64,000 nucleotides of DNA from Bradyrhizobium sp. RD5-C2. Lineage in GTDB: Bacteria > Pseudomonadota > Alphaproteobacteria > Rhizobiales > Xanthobacteraceae. Within the stretch, counting starts at the first letter, position 1, and each line of letters starts with the position of its first letter. Under the pieces are notes generated by a model that was given only the letters and a program-made list of their open reading frames with translations, ran no database searches and was not told the DNA's origin. Made by a program: the position numbers and the translations under genes. Positions 8,032 to 16,741 of this stretch are shown here, in pieces. The DNA lies in NCBI RefSeq assembly GCF_019972155.1, contig NZ_BOVL01000022.1, positions 62,530-126,529 of the forward strand, read 5' to 3'.

Positions 8032-9522
8032 ATGACACTGCAGCGGACACAGTTGAGCTCTGCGACGACGCATGCGGCGATGGCGCTAGTCACGTCAAAT
8101 GACGACCGCATCATCGAGACCTCGATCCCACTTCGGCTCGACAATCTCAGCTGGAGCGGTTTCCACACCCGCGTCGTGCTGGCGCTCGGCATTACCTGGA
8201 TCCTCGACGGGCTCGAAGTGACGCTGGCGGGTGCGCTGTCGGGCGCGCTGAAGGAGAGCCCGACCATGAGCTTCTCCAACGCCGATGTCGGGCTTGCCAG
8301 CAGCGCCTATCTCGCCGGCGCGGTGCTCGGCGCGCTCGGCTTCGGCTGGCTCACCGACCGGATCGGCCGCAAGAAGCTGTTCTTCATCACGCTCGCGCTC
8401 TATCTCTCGGCGACGGCTGCGACCGCGCTGTCGTGGAACGTCGCGAGCTACGCGCTGTTTCGCTTTCTCACCGGCGCCGGCATCGGCGGCGAATACACCG
8501 CGATCAATTCGACCATCCAGGAGCTGGTGCCGGCGCGCTATCGCGGCTGGACCGATCTCGTCATCAACGGCAGCTTCTGGATCGGCGCCGCGATCGGTGC
8601 GGTGAGCGCCATCGTCCTGCTCGATCCTGCGTTGCTTGCGCCTGATCACGGCTGGCGGATCGCCTATTTCACCGGCGCCGTGCTCGGTCTCGTCGTGCTG
8701 CTGATGCGGATGTGGATTCCGGAAAGCCCGCGCTGGCTGATGATCCATGGACGCCCCGAAGAGGCCCACAGGATCGTCGCCGATATCGAGACTTCCGTGC
8801 TCGGTCACGAACAGCCGGGCGAGGGCTTCGAGAAGATCAAGATCCGGATGCGCGATCACACGCCGCTGCGCGAGGTCGCGGTGACGCTATTCTCGACTTA
8901 CCGGCAGCGCTCGCTGGTCGGGCTGACGCTGATGGCCGCGCAGGCATTCTTCTACAATGCGATCTTCTTCACCTTCGCGCTGATCCTGACCGATTTCTTC
9001 GGCATCGCCGCCAGCAATGTCGGCTGGTACATCCTGCCATTCGCCGCCGGCAACTTCCTCGGGCCGCTGCTGATCGGCCGCCTGTTCGACACGGTTGGCC
9101 GCCGCACCATGATTGCGCTGACCTATGGCATCTCGGGTGTGCTGCTGGCGTTGTCCGGCTACCTGTTCTCGATTGGTGTGTTCAGCGCGCAGACCCAGAC
9201 GATCGCCTGGATGGTGATCTTCTTCTTCGCCTCGCCGGCGGCGAGCGCCGCCTATCTCACCGTCAGCGAGACGTTTCCGCTGGAGGTCCGCGCGCTCGCG
9301 ATCGCCGTCTTCTATGCGGTCGGCACCGGCATCGGCGGCGTGATTGGACCCGCGCTGTTCGGCGTGCTGATCGACACCGGATCGCGCAACAGCGTGTTCG
9401 CCGGCTACCTGCTGGGGGCGGCACTCATGTTGGTCGCCGCAGCCGTCGCATGGCGCTATGCCGTCGCGGCCGAGCGAAAACCGCTCGAATCTGTCGCGCG
9501 ACCACTGGCATTTGTGGAGTAG
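8032..9522 (+). CDS. MFS transporter, sugar/metabolite porter type
   Basis: This 496-residue protein has 12 predicted membrane helices. The classic major facilitator motif between helices 2 and 3 is present (GWLTDRIGRKKLFF), as is PESPRWLM after helix 6, both typical of the sugar and metabolite:H+ symporter group. The start is the ATG at 8032, which lacks a good ribosome binding site; the ATG at 8080 is an alternative. It ends three bases before otsB, so the two are probably co-transcribed, from the EcfG-type promoter at 7914-7938. A role in moving a sugar or compatible solute during stress is plausible from context; the substrate is not evident from the sequence. Confidence 0.9.
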   Translation: MTLQRTQLSSATTHAAMALVTSNDDRIIETSIPLRLDNLSWSGFHTRVVLALGITWILDGLEVTLAGALSGALKESPTMSFSNADVGLASSAYLAGAVLGALGFGWLTDRIGRKKLFFITLALYLSATAATALSWNVASYALFRFLTGAGIGGEYTAINSTIQELVPARYRGWTDLVINGSFWIGAAIGAVSAIVLLDPALLAPDHGWRIAYFTGAVLGLVVLLMRMWIPESPRWLMIHGRPEEAHRIVADIETSVLGHEQPGEGFEKIKIRMRDHTPLREVAVTLFSTYRQRSLVGLTLMAAQAFFYNAIFFTFALILTDFFGIAASNVGWYILPFAAGNFLGPLLIGRLFDTVGRRTMIALTYGISGVLLALSGYLFSIGVFSAQTQTIAWMVIFFFASPAASAAYLTVSETFPLEVRALAIAVFYAVGTGIGGVIGPALFGVLIDTGSRNSVFAGYLLGAALMLVAAAVAWRYAVAAERKPLESVARPLAFVE

Positions 9523-9525
9523 ACT

Positions 9526-10359
9526 ATGACGAAGCATGAATTGGCCGAAATGCCCCTGGATGACGACTTCACCCCTGATGCGACGACCGGCAGCATGCCG
9601 GCGCCGGCATCGCTGATTCCGCCGCTGGATCGCACCGCGGTGCTGCTCGACATCGACGGCACCTTGCTCGATTTTGCGCCGACGCCGCGCGAGGTCTGGG
9701 TGCCGCCGGAGCTCGCGACCACGCTGAAGCAATTGCACGATCGCACGGGCGGCGCGCTCGCGCTCGTCAGCGGCCGCTCGCTCAACGATATCGATCTGAT
9801 CTTCGCGCCGGAGCAGTTTCCCGCGGTCGGCGGCCATGGCGCCGAGATGCGGCTGCAGCCGGACAGCGAGGCGGTCGCCGCGCACGCGCCACCACTGGAC
9901 AAGGAATTGAAGCGCCGCCTCGCTGCGATCGCCAAGCTCAGTCCCGGCATTCTGCTCGAGGACAAGGGCTATTCGCTGGCGCTGCACTATCGGCTGGCGC
10001 CGCAGGCGGAGAGGGCGATCTACGAGGCGGTCTCGCTGATCCGCGCCGAGCTGCCGAATGCGCCGATCGAGGTGTTGCCGGGCAAGAGCGTCTGCGAGAT
10101 CAAGCATTCCGGCTTCACCAAGGCGACCGGCGTGCTCGAGCTGATGACGCATGAGCCCTTCAAGGGACGTCTCCCGTTCTTCATCGGCGACGACGTCACC
10201 GATGAGACCGTGTTTGCGATCATGCCCGATTTCAACGGTCTCGCCTTTTCAGTCGGCCGTCGCGCGACCGGCGTCGCCGGACATTTCGATGGGCCGAGCG
10301 ACGTGCGCGCGTTTCTCGCGCAACTGCTCGACGATGATAGGGATGTCAGGCTGTCCTAA
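9526..10359 (+). CDS. otsB: Trehalose-6-phosphate phosphatase
   Basis: This 277-residue HAD-superfamily enzyme removes phosphate from trehalose-6-phosphate in the last step of the OtsA/OtsB route. HAD motif I is LLDIDGTLLDF with nucleophile and acid Asp residues. Motif II is the SGRS stretch (LALVSGRSLNDID), and motif IV is FFIGDDVTDETVF. The length and the GHGAEMR cap region fit OtsB. The gene follows the MFS transporter by three bases and precedes otsA by about 200 bases on the same strand, which supports a trehalose osmo- and stress-protection cassette. Confidence 0.95.
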   Translation: MTKHELAEMPLDDDFTPDATTGSMPAPASLIPPLDRTAVLLDIDGTLLDFAPTPREVWVPPELATTLKQLHDRTGGALALVSGRSLNDIDLIFAPEQFPAVGGHGAEMRLQPDSEAVAAHAPPLDKELKRRLAAIAKLSPGILLEDKGYSLALHYRLAPQAERAIYEAVSLIRAELPNAPIEVLPGKSVCEIKHSGFTKATGVLELMTHEPFKGRLPFFIGDDVTDETVFAIMPDFNGLAFSVGRRATGVAGHFDGPSDVRAFLAQLLDDDRDVRLS

Positions 10360-10504
10360 CAGAGTCACATTCATCGCAGCCGAGTCGAATGCGGTGCTTT
10401 TGCGTCGTTGCGTCAACCTCGCATGAAATTTTCTTTTCGCGAGTTCCCGCGAGTTCCTTCTCGCTTCGTCAGAATTTGGTTTCATTTGGGAGATTCCTTG
10501 GTCA

Positions 10505-10529
10505 GGAACCATCTTGATGAATGGTTGTT
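10505..10529 (+). promoter_or_regulatory. EcfG-type promoter upstream of otsA, near consensus
   Basis: GGAAC at 10505-10509 is followed after 16 bases by TGTT at 10526-10529, one mismatch from the EcfG -10 element CGTT and with the same 16-base spacer as the element at 7914-7938. It lies 33 bases before the otsA GTG. The same stretch holds the inverted repeat AACCAT/ATGGTT (10507-10526), so a hairpin is a competing reading. Confidence 0.5.
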
Positions 10530-10561
10530 AATACGCGAGTTGACCAACAGGAGGGGACCGG

Positions 10562-12013
10562 GTGAACCTCGTCGTCGTATCGAACCGCGTCTCGCGCGGA
10601 AAACCCAATGAACCCATGACGGGGGGGCTGGCTGCGGCATTGTTGCCGGTGGTGGAAAAGACAGGGGCAATCTGGGTTGGTTCCAGCGGACGCGTCCGCG
10701 ACGGGAACCACAAGGAACCTTTTGCAGAGGTCGAAGCTCTCGGTGCGGGCGCGCTGGCGATGCTCGATCTGCCGGCTGCGCACTATGGCGGCTACTACGA
10801 AGGCTTTGCCAATTCGGCGCTGTGGCCCGCGATGCATTCGCGCGCCGACCTGATCCGTGCCTCGCACGAAGACTATAACAGCTATCGCGAAGTGAACGCG
10901 TTCATGGCGCGCGCGCTGCTGCGCTTCCGCAAGCCTGATTCCGTGTTCTGGATTCAGGACTATCATTTCCTCGCGCTTGGTGCCGAGCTGCGCGATCTCG
11001 GCGTCACGCAGCCGATCGGCTTCTTCCTGCACACGCCGTGGCCGGCGCGCGCGGTGATCGCCGGCGTGCCCAATCATCGCGAGCTGATCGAGGCGATGCT
11101 GTCCTATGACCTGATCGGCTTCCAGACCGATGAGGACTGCGAGAACTTCCTTAGCTATGTGCAGAACGATCTCGATTTCGCGGTGCGCGACGGTGTGATC
11201 AGTTCGTCGTTCGGCCGCACCCGCGCTGCGGTGTTTCCGATCGGCATCGATCCCGGAAAATTCGCGCAGCAGGCGACCAAGGCGATGATGCATCCCGACG
11301 TGACGCGGCTGCGGCGCAGCCTCAACGGCGAGAAGCTCGCGATCGGCGTCGACCGGCTCGACTATTCCAAGGGCCTCGTCAACCGCATCAAGGCGTTTGA
11401 CCGGATGTGGGCGCTGCATCCGAACCTGAAGCGTTCGGTGTCGCTGCTGCAGATCGCAACGCCCTCGCGCGGCGCGATCGAGGCCTACGGCAATCTCGCG
11501 AGCGAGGTGGCGAAGCTCGTCACCGACGTCAACGGCGTGCATGGCGAGGTCGACTGGACGCCGATCCGCTACCTCAACAAGGGCTTTGGCCAGGGCGTGC
11601 TCGCAGGCCTCTATCGCACTGCGCAGGTCGGCGTGGTGACGCCGTTGCAGGACGGCATGAACCTTGTCGCCAAGGAATATGTCGCCGCGCAGAACCCGGC
11701 CGACCCCGGCGTGCTGGTGCTGTCGAAATTCGCCGGTGCGGCCAACGAACTCGACGCCGCGCTGCTGGTCAATCCGCACGACATCGACGGCATGGCGCGC
11801 ACCCTGGCGACCGCGCTCGCGATGCCGCTGACCGAACGGCGGATGCGCTGGGAAGCCATGATGGAGAAGCTCAACAGCGGCACCATCCAGCAATGGTTCG
11901 CCGATTTCATCGAGGCGCTGCAAGACACGCACAATGCGGGTGCCGCGGCGCTGCCGGAGCCACCCAGTCTGTGGCGGCGCCGCACGGCGGATCTTGCCGC
12001 GCGATATCACTGA
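10562..12013 (+). CDS. otsA: Trehalose-6-phosphate synthase
   Basis: This 483-residue GT20 glycosyltransferase makes trehalose-6-phosphate from UDP-glucose and glucose-6-phosphate. The N-terminal VVVSNRVSR and MTGGLAAALLPV glycine loop, WIQDYHF, the FLHTPWP acceptor region and DRLDYSKGL are all present. The C-terminal nucleotide-sugar motif includes PLQDGMNLVAKEYVA. The start is a GTG preceded by AGGAGGGG. The length is typical of bacterial OtsA. It lies downstream of otsB but has its own 200-base leader with an EcfG-like promoter, so it may be transcribed independently. Confidence 0.97.
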   Translation: MNLVVVSNRVSRGKPNEPMTGGLAAALLPVVEKTGAIWVGSSGRVRDGNHKEPFAEVEALGAGALAMLDLPAAHYGGYYEGFANSALWPAMHSRADLIRASHEDYNSYREVNAFMARALLRFRKPDSVFWIQDYHFLALGAELRDLGVTQPIGFFLHTPWPARAVIAGVPNHRELIEAMLSYDLIGFQTDEDCENFLSYVQNDLDFAVRDGVISSSFGRTRAAVFPIGIDPGKFAQQATKAMMHPDVTRLRRSLNGEKLAIGVDRLDYSKGLVNRIKAFDRMWALHPNLKRSVSLLQIATPSRGAIEAYGNLASEVAKLVTDVNGVHGEVDWTPIRYLNKGFGQGVLAGLYRTAQVGVVTPLQDGMNLVAKEYVAAQNPADPGVLVLSKFAGAANELDAALLVNPHDIDGMARTLATALAMPLTERRMRWEAMMEKLNSGTIQQWFADFIEALQDTHNAGAAALPEPPSLWRRRTADLAARYH

Positions 12014-12031
12014 GCTAGCACTGGCGTTGCA

Positions 12032-12058
12032 GGATGGGCGCGCGTTATTTGCCCATCC
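12032..12058 (+). terminator. Hairpin downstream of otsA
   Basis: GGATGGGC (12032-12039) pairs with GCCCATCC (12051-12058) around an 11-base loop, 18 bases after the otsA stop. There is no clear T-run after the stem, so it may be an imperfect intrinsic terminator or an RNA-stabilising stem. Confidence 0.45.
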
Positions 12059-12065
12059 GCTACTC

Positions 12066-12098
12066 CGTCGTCCCGGCGGAGACCGGAACCCATACGCC
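12066..12098. repeat. Diverged dispersed REP-like element
   Basis: CGTCGTCCCGGCGGAGACCG followed by GAACCCATACGCCG resembles the elements at 7734-7850. Read on the minus strand it gives the GVWVPVSAGTT phrase, common in spurious Bradyrhizobium translations of this repeat. The rest of the 12014-12450 gap contains no supportable gene. Confidence 0.55.
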
Positions 12099-12450
12099 GT
12101 GGCGGATGTCGTGAACGGGACTCGTCGTTCCAGCGTGGCGCAACAATCGGTATTTCGCCCCCACGAACCCCTGAGCAAAGGTAGAAAGCTCGGAGGCAAA
12201 GCCGCATGCGCCAGTTGCGCAATCGCGTACCCGGGAGTGGCAAGGATCGGCCGATCGATTGTATGGCCTGATTTGCGCCGGTCCTTGACCTGCCAGCGGC
12301 CAAAATCGCGTGCCACGGCAAGCGATGTCGCCGGGCGACGCTGATGTCGCCGCCAATTTACCTAATATTTTCAATCCATTGGGGAAATTTCACGCTCCGG
12401 CCCCGCGCTCCCTTGCAAAATCCGCCTCAGCCCTTCAAGAGAGGCCTCCC

Positions 12451-12540
12451 GGAGAGATGGCCGAGTGGCTTAAGGCGCACGCTTGGAAAGCGTGTGTGCG
12501 GGAAACCGTACCGTGGGTTCGAATCCCACTCTCTCCGCCA
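12451..12540 (+). tRNA. tRNA-Ser (anticodon GGA)
   Basis: This is a 90-base serine tRNA with CCA encoded. The acceptor stem GGAGAGA pairs with TCTCTCC, and the D arm is GCC/GGC around AGTGGCTTAA. The anticodon stem ACGCT/AGCGT holds the loop with GGA, a long variable arm follows as expected for tRNA-Ser, and the T arm is GTGGG TTCGAAT CCCAC. Its 3' end abuts a truncated RidA-like gene, the arrangement expected where an element once integrated into or was deleted at a tRNA. Confidence 0.97.
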
Positions 12541-12914
12541 TTTGCGCGATTCTGTGCGCCAGACTTGGCGTCCATGAATATTTCAATGCGAGCCGGGTTG
12601 AAGCCGTCATAGTCGGCCAAGAACGCCGTGGTCTTCACGATATCCGAGAGTGAGGCGCCATGTTTGCGCAGCACGCGCGCGATGCGCTCGAATATCCGGC
12701 GGGTCAGGAGTTCGACGTTATCGCGTGCGTCCTCATCGACGCAAAGGCTTCCTGACAAGAACAGCAGATCTCCGCTCGGTCCGAGCGGGACGCGGCGGCC
12801 GTCGGCGACGACACGGGATTCAAGCGGCGGAAAGGCATCTTGATGGTGCGCGCCGCGCCGCTTCATCTCGGCCTCTGACCAGGAGACACAGTCGATTTGA
12901 GTTTCCGAGGCCAA
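12541..12914 (-). pseudogene. RidA-family protein, 3'-truncated
   Basis: From a TTG at 12914 the minus strand encodes about 115 residues with RidA/YjgF features (GPSGDLLFLSGSLCVDE, TRRIFERIARVLRKHGASL, DIVKTTAFLADYDGF). The similarity stops near 12565, and the frame then runs into the reverse complement of the tRNA-Ser, giving the familiar tRNA-derived nonsense RTHGTVSRTHAF. About 30 residues of the usual fold, including the last strand, are missing, so the product is probably nonfunctional. RidA proteins hydrolyse reactive enamine/imine intermediates. It follows the isocitrate dehydrogenase gene by 15 bases on the same strand. The break at the tRNA suggests loss by deletion or insertion. Confidence 0.65.
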
Positions 12915-12929
12915 CCAAGCTTCGGGTCT

Positions 12930-15170
12930 CTACGAACTTCCCATCTGAGCCAGCGCCGCATTGAGCGTCGGACTCGGCCGCATCACGGTTTCGCATTTGT
13001 GCAAGTCGGGCAGGTAGTAGCCACCGATGTCGGCGGGCTTGCCTTGCAAGGCCGCGAGCTCGGCAACGATCTTGTCTTCATTGCTGGTCAGCACCTCGGC
13101 CAGCGGCTTGAATTTCGACTGCAATGTGGGGTCCTCGGTTTGCGTAGCGAGTTCCTGTGCCCAATACATTGCGAGGTAGAATTGGCTCCCACGGTTATCC
13201 AATTCGCCGGTACGCGGCGAGGGCGACTTCCGGTTGTCCAGCAGCCTTCCCGTGGCGGCGTCCAGGGTCTTGGCCAGCAGCTTGGCTTTCTGGTCACCTG
13301 TCTTCAGGCCGAGGTCTTCCAGTGATACGGCCAAGGCCAGGAATTCGCCGAGCGAGTCCCAGCGCAGGTGATTTTCTTCCACCAGCTGCTGCACGTGTTT
13401 GGGCGCCGAGCCACCGGCGCCGGTCTCGTACATGCCGCCGCCGGCCATCAGCGGCACGATCGATAGCATCTTGGCCGAGGTGCCGAGCTCCATGATCGGA
13501 AACAGGTCGGTCAGATAATCGCGCAGAATGTTGCCGGTTGCGCTGATCGTGTCCTGACCTCGGATCACGCGCTCCAGCGTGTAGCGCATGGCCCGCACCT
13601 GGCTCATGATCTGGATATCCAAGCCGCTGGTGTCGTGCTCGTGCAGATACATCTTGACCTTGGTGATGAGCTGCGCCTCGTGGGGGCGGTACGGGTCCAG
13701 CCAGAACAGGACCGGCATGCCGGAATGACGAGCGCGATTGACGGCCAGCTTGACCCAGTCGCGGATAGCGGCGTCCTTCACTTGGCACATGCGCCAGATG
13801 TCACCCTGCTCCACGTCTTGGCTCAGGAGCACCTCGCCGGTGGCGAGGTCGGTGATATTGGCAATGCCGTCCTCGGGGATTTCAAACGTCTTGTCGTGCG
13901 AGCCATATTCCTCGGCCTGCTGCGCCATCAGTCCTACGTTAGGCACGGTGCCCATGGTCCTGGGGTCGAAGGCGCCGTGCCACTTACAGAAATTGATTAT
14001 CTCCTGATAGATGCGCGCGAAGGTGCTTTCGGGCATCACGGCCTTGACATCCTTCAGGCGACCGTCGGCGCCCCACATCTTGCCTCCGTTCCGGATCATC
14101 GCAGGCATCGACGCGTCGACGATGATATCGTTGGGCGAATGAAAGTTGGTAATGCCCTTGGCCGAGTCGACCATCGCCAGTTCGGGCCGGTACTCGTGGC
14201 AGGCATGCAGGTCGCGCTTGATCTCATCCTGCTTGCTCTGCGGCAGGCTACCGATCTTGTTGTACAGGTCGACCATGCCATTGTTGACGTTCACGCCAAG
14301 TTCGTCAAACAATTGGCCGTGCTTGGCAAAGGCGTCGCGATAGAAGATCTTCACGCAGTGGCCGAATACGATGGGGTGCGAGACCTTCATCATGGTGGCT
14401 TTCACGTGCAGTGAGAACATCACGCCCGTCTTGTACGCGTCCTCGATCTGCTGTTCGTAGAACTCCAGGAGCGCTTTCTTGCTCATGAACATCGAGTCGA
14501 TGACCTCGCGGTCCTGAAGCGACACCTTGGGCTTCAGTACGATGGTTCTGCCGCTCTTGGTGATCAGCTCCATCTTGACGTCACGCGGCTTGTCCAGCGT
14601 CATGGACTTCTCGCCATGGTAGAAGTCGCCCTGGTGCATATGAGAGACGTGCGAGCGAGAGGCCTGGCTCCATTCACCCATGCTGTGCGGATTCTTGCGC
14701 GCGTAGTTCTTCACGGCGAGCGGAGCGCGGCGATCGGAGTTGCCTTCGCGCAATACCGGATTCACGGCACTCCCGGTGCATTTGGCATAGCGCGCCCGGA
14801 TCGCCTTCTCTTCGTCCGACTTTGGGCTCTCGGGATAATCGGGAATCTTGTAGCCCTTGTCCTGCAACTCCTTGATCGCGGCCATCAGCTGCGCCACCGA
14901 TGCGCTGATGTTGGGCAACTTGATGATGTTGGTGCCTGGCAGCAGCGTCAGCCGGCCCAGTTCGGCCAGGTTGTCGGGTAAACGCTGCTCTTCGGTCAGG
15001 AATTCCGGGAATTCACCGAGGATTCGGCTCGCCACCGAGATGTCGCTGGTAACGACGTTGATGCCGACGGGTGCCGTGAACGCACGCACGATAGGCAAGA
15101 ACGCTGCGGTCGCCAACGCCGGGGCCTCGTCGGTCAGCGTGTAGATGATGGTGGGAGATGCCGTACTCAT
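12930..15170 (-). CDS. icd: Isocitrate dehydrogenase (NADP), monomeric type
   Basis: This protein of about 746 residues matches the large monomeric NADP-dependent isocitrate dehydrogenase family known from Azotobacter and Corynebacterium, which oxidatively decarboxylates isocitrate to 2-oxoglutarate in the TCA cycle. Recognisable stretches are LPNISASVAQL, GSAVNPVLREGNSDRRAP, KNYARKNPHSMGEWS, DVEQGDIWRMCQVKDA and PVLFWLDPYRPHEAQ. The start is the ATG at 15170 with AAGGAAG upstream; a longer in-frame start at 15197 adds nine unlikely residues. Many alphaproteobacteria use a smaller dimeric enzyme instead, so this copy beside a tRNA junction could be acquired or accessory. Confidence 0.95.
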   Translation of the reverse strand: MSTASPTIIYTLTDEAPALATAAFLPIVRAFTAPVGINVVTSDISVASRILGEFPEFLTEEQRLPDNLAELGRLTLLPGTNIIKLPNISASVAQLMAAIKELQDKGYKIPDYPESPKSDEEKAIRARYAKCTGSAVNPVLREGNSDRRAPLAVKNYARKNPHSMGEWSQASRSHVSHMHQGDFYHGEKSMTLDKPRDVKMELITKSGRTIVLKPKVSLQDREVIDSMFMSKKALLEFYEQQIEDAYKTGVMFSLHVKATMMKVSHPIVFGHCVKIFYRDAFAKHGQLFDELGVNVNNGMVDLYNKIGSLPQSKQDEIKRDLHACHEYRPELAMVDSAKGITNFHSPNDIIVDASMPAMIRNGGKMWGADGRLKDVKAVMPESTFARIYQEIINFCKWHGAFDPRTMGTVPNVGLMAQQAEEYGSHDKTFEIPEDGIANITDLATGEVLLSQDVEQGDIWRMCQVKDAAIRDWVKLAVNRARHSGMPVLFWLDPYRPHEAQLITKVKMYLHEHDTSGLDIQIMSQVRAMRYTLERVIRGQDTISATGNILRDYLTDLFPIMELGTSAKMLSIVPLMAGGGMYETGAGGSAPKHVQQLVEENHLRWDSLGEFLALAVSLEDLGLKTGDQKAKLLAKTLDAATGRLLDNRKSPSPRTGELDNRGSQFYLAMYWAQELATQTEDPTLQSKFKPLAEVLTSNEDKIVAELAALQGKPADIGGYYLPDLHKCETVMRPSPTLNAALAQMGSS

Positions 15171-15551
15171 GCATTCGCTTCCTTGGCGGGGCAACATCTA
15201 TGCCGATGCATCCACCGGCGTTGTTCGCCATGAAGATGAACGAGCCTCGGGCGAGGTGCAAGGGGAAGCGTAGCGGCGCGCCGGGGAGCCGCCCCCGTGC
15301 CGCATATGATCTTGCGGAAGGCGCGCAACCACCCCGGTTCGAGATCTTCGTCGTCGAGATGGAGCGGGCGGGGCGCGATCAAGACCGCGCAAGCCGTCCT
15401 GACCATAATCAGGGATCGGCCTCGCCTGGATCGTTTCAGGCGATGTCGCCCCGCCCCCGACCCTACCCAACGCGGGTGGTCGAACTTCAGGCCGCACGAG
15501 CTAGCTTCCGGACTGAACCCAACCAGCTCCCGGACCTAAGAGACCTTCCAG
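15171..15551. other. Divergent intergenic region icd / acyl-CoA dehydrogenase
   Basis: About 380 GC-rich bases between two divergent genes. Short open frames run through it, but none has coding character or recognisable similarity. It presumably holds both promoters; I found no confident motif. Confidence 0.5.
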
Positions 15552-16691
15552 ATGCAGATCGCTCGCTCCGTCTTTCGCGAAGACCACGAAATGTTCCGCG
15601 CTACGGTTCGCCGCTTCATCGAACGTGAATGCGTGCCGCGGCAGGAGGAATGGGACGATGCGGGTCGTGTCGACCGCGAGGTTTGGCTCAAGGCCGGCCA
15701 GGAGGGCCTGCTGGGGGTCATCCTGCCGGAAGAATATGGCGGCGGGGGTGGCGACTTCGGCCATGCCGTGGTGATGGCGGAGGAAATGGCACGCGCCAAC
15801 ATAAGCGGACCTGGCTTTCAGGTGCACTCCGATATCATCGCGCCATACATCGCACGGGTCGGAAACGAGGAACAGAAGAGGAAGTGGCTGCCGCGCGCCT
15901 GTTCCGGTGAACTGATTCTGGCGATCGCGATGACCGAGCCGGGCACGGGCAGCGATCTCAAGTCGATACGGACGACCGCGGTCAAAGATGGCGACGATTA
16001 CGTCATCAACGGAAGCAAGACCTTCATCAGCAATGGCCTGAACTCCGACATCCTCATCGTGGTTTGCAAGACGGACGCAAACGCCGGCGCCAAGGGCATG
16101 AGCCTCATTGTCGTCGAGGCGGATCGTGCGGGGTTCCGGCGAGGGCGCAAGCTGAAGAAGGTCGGACAGCATGCCGCGGATACGGCCGAGTTGTTCTTCG
16201 ACAACGTCCGGGTCCCCGTCAGCAACAGGCTCGGCGAAGAGGGAATGGGATTCAAATATCTGATGGGTGAATTGCCGCAGGAGCGTTTCTCGATTGCGGT
16301 ATCGGCTGCAGCGCGCCTGGAGGCCGCGCTTGATCACACGCTGGCCTATGTCAAGGAACGGAAAGCCTTCGGCCATACAGTGTGGGATTTTCAGAACACG
16401 AAGTTCAAGCTTGCCGATATCAAGGCGCAGGCCGTGGCAGTCCGGCTGATGGTCGATCATTACCTGGCCGAGCATATGAAGCGCGGGTTGACGCTTCAGG
16501 AGTCGGCGATCGCAAAGCTGTTCGCGACCGAGACGCTCGGGAAGGCGCTCGACGAAATGGTGCAGCTCCACGGTGGTTATGGCTACATGATGGAATATCC
16601 GATCGCCAGATCGTTCGTCGACATGCGCGTCAGCCGAATCTACGGCGGAACCAGCGAGGTCATGCGCGACCTTATTTCCCGCCAGCTTTGA
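15552..16691 (+). CDS. Acyl-CoA dehydrogenase, LCAD-like
   Basis: This 379-residue flavoprotein introduces the alpha-beta double bond into an acyl-CoA. The middle-domain motifs are clear (AIAMTEPGTGSDLKSIRTTA, DDYVINGSKTFISNG), as are the C-terminal helices (QERFSIAVSAAARLEAALDH, YVKERKAFG, QLHGGYGYM). At the usual YEGT catalytic-base site the sequence is YGGTSE, while E244 in LPQERF matches the alternative base position used by long-chain and isovaleryl-CoA dehydrogenases. That points to a bulky or branched substrate. It probably belongs with the racemase, hydratase, ligase and thiolase genes beyond the intervening regulator. Confidence 0.93.
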   Translation: MQIARSVFREDHEMFRATVRRFIERECVPRQEEWDDAGRVDREVWLKAGQEGLLGVILPEEYGGGGGDFGHAVVMAEEMARANISGPGFQVHSDIIAPYIARVGNEEQKRKWLPRACSGELILAIAMTEPGTGSDLKSIRTTAVKDGDDYVINGSKTFISNGLNSDILIVVCKTDANAGAKGMSLIVVEADRAGFRRGRKLKKVGQHAADTAELFFDNVRVPVSNRLGEEGMGFKYLMGELPQERFSIAVSAAARLEAALDHTLAYVKERKAFGHTVWDFQNTKFKLADIKAQAVAVRLMVDHYLAEHMKRGLTLQESAIAKLFATETLGKALDEMVQLHGGYGYMMEYPIARSFVDMRVSRIYGGTSEVMRDLISRQL

Positions 16692-16741
16692 CGGCCTGTT
16701 GCGGCCGAAGCGCGGTGTAGGCGGAGACTGGGGGCGTCACC

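Noticed and set aside
10502..12316. 604-residue minus-strand frame opposite otsA
   Set aside because: otsA carries intact motifs on the plus strand; the antisense frame has no domain and crosses repeats.
12310..12612. Small plus-strand frame covering the tRNA-Ser
   Set aside because: Its middle is a translation of the tRNA itself, a known source of false proteins.
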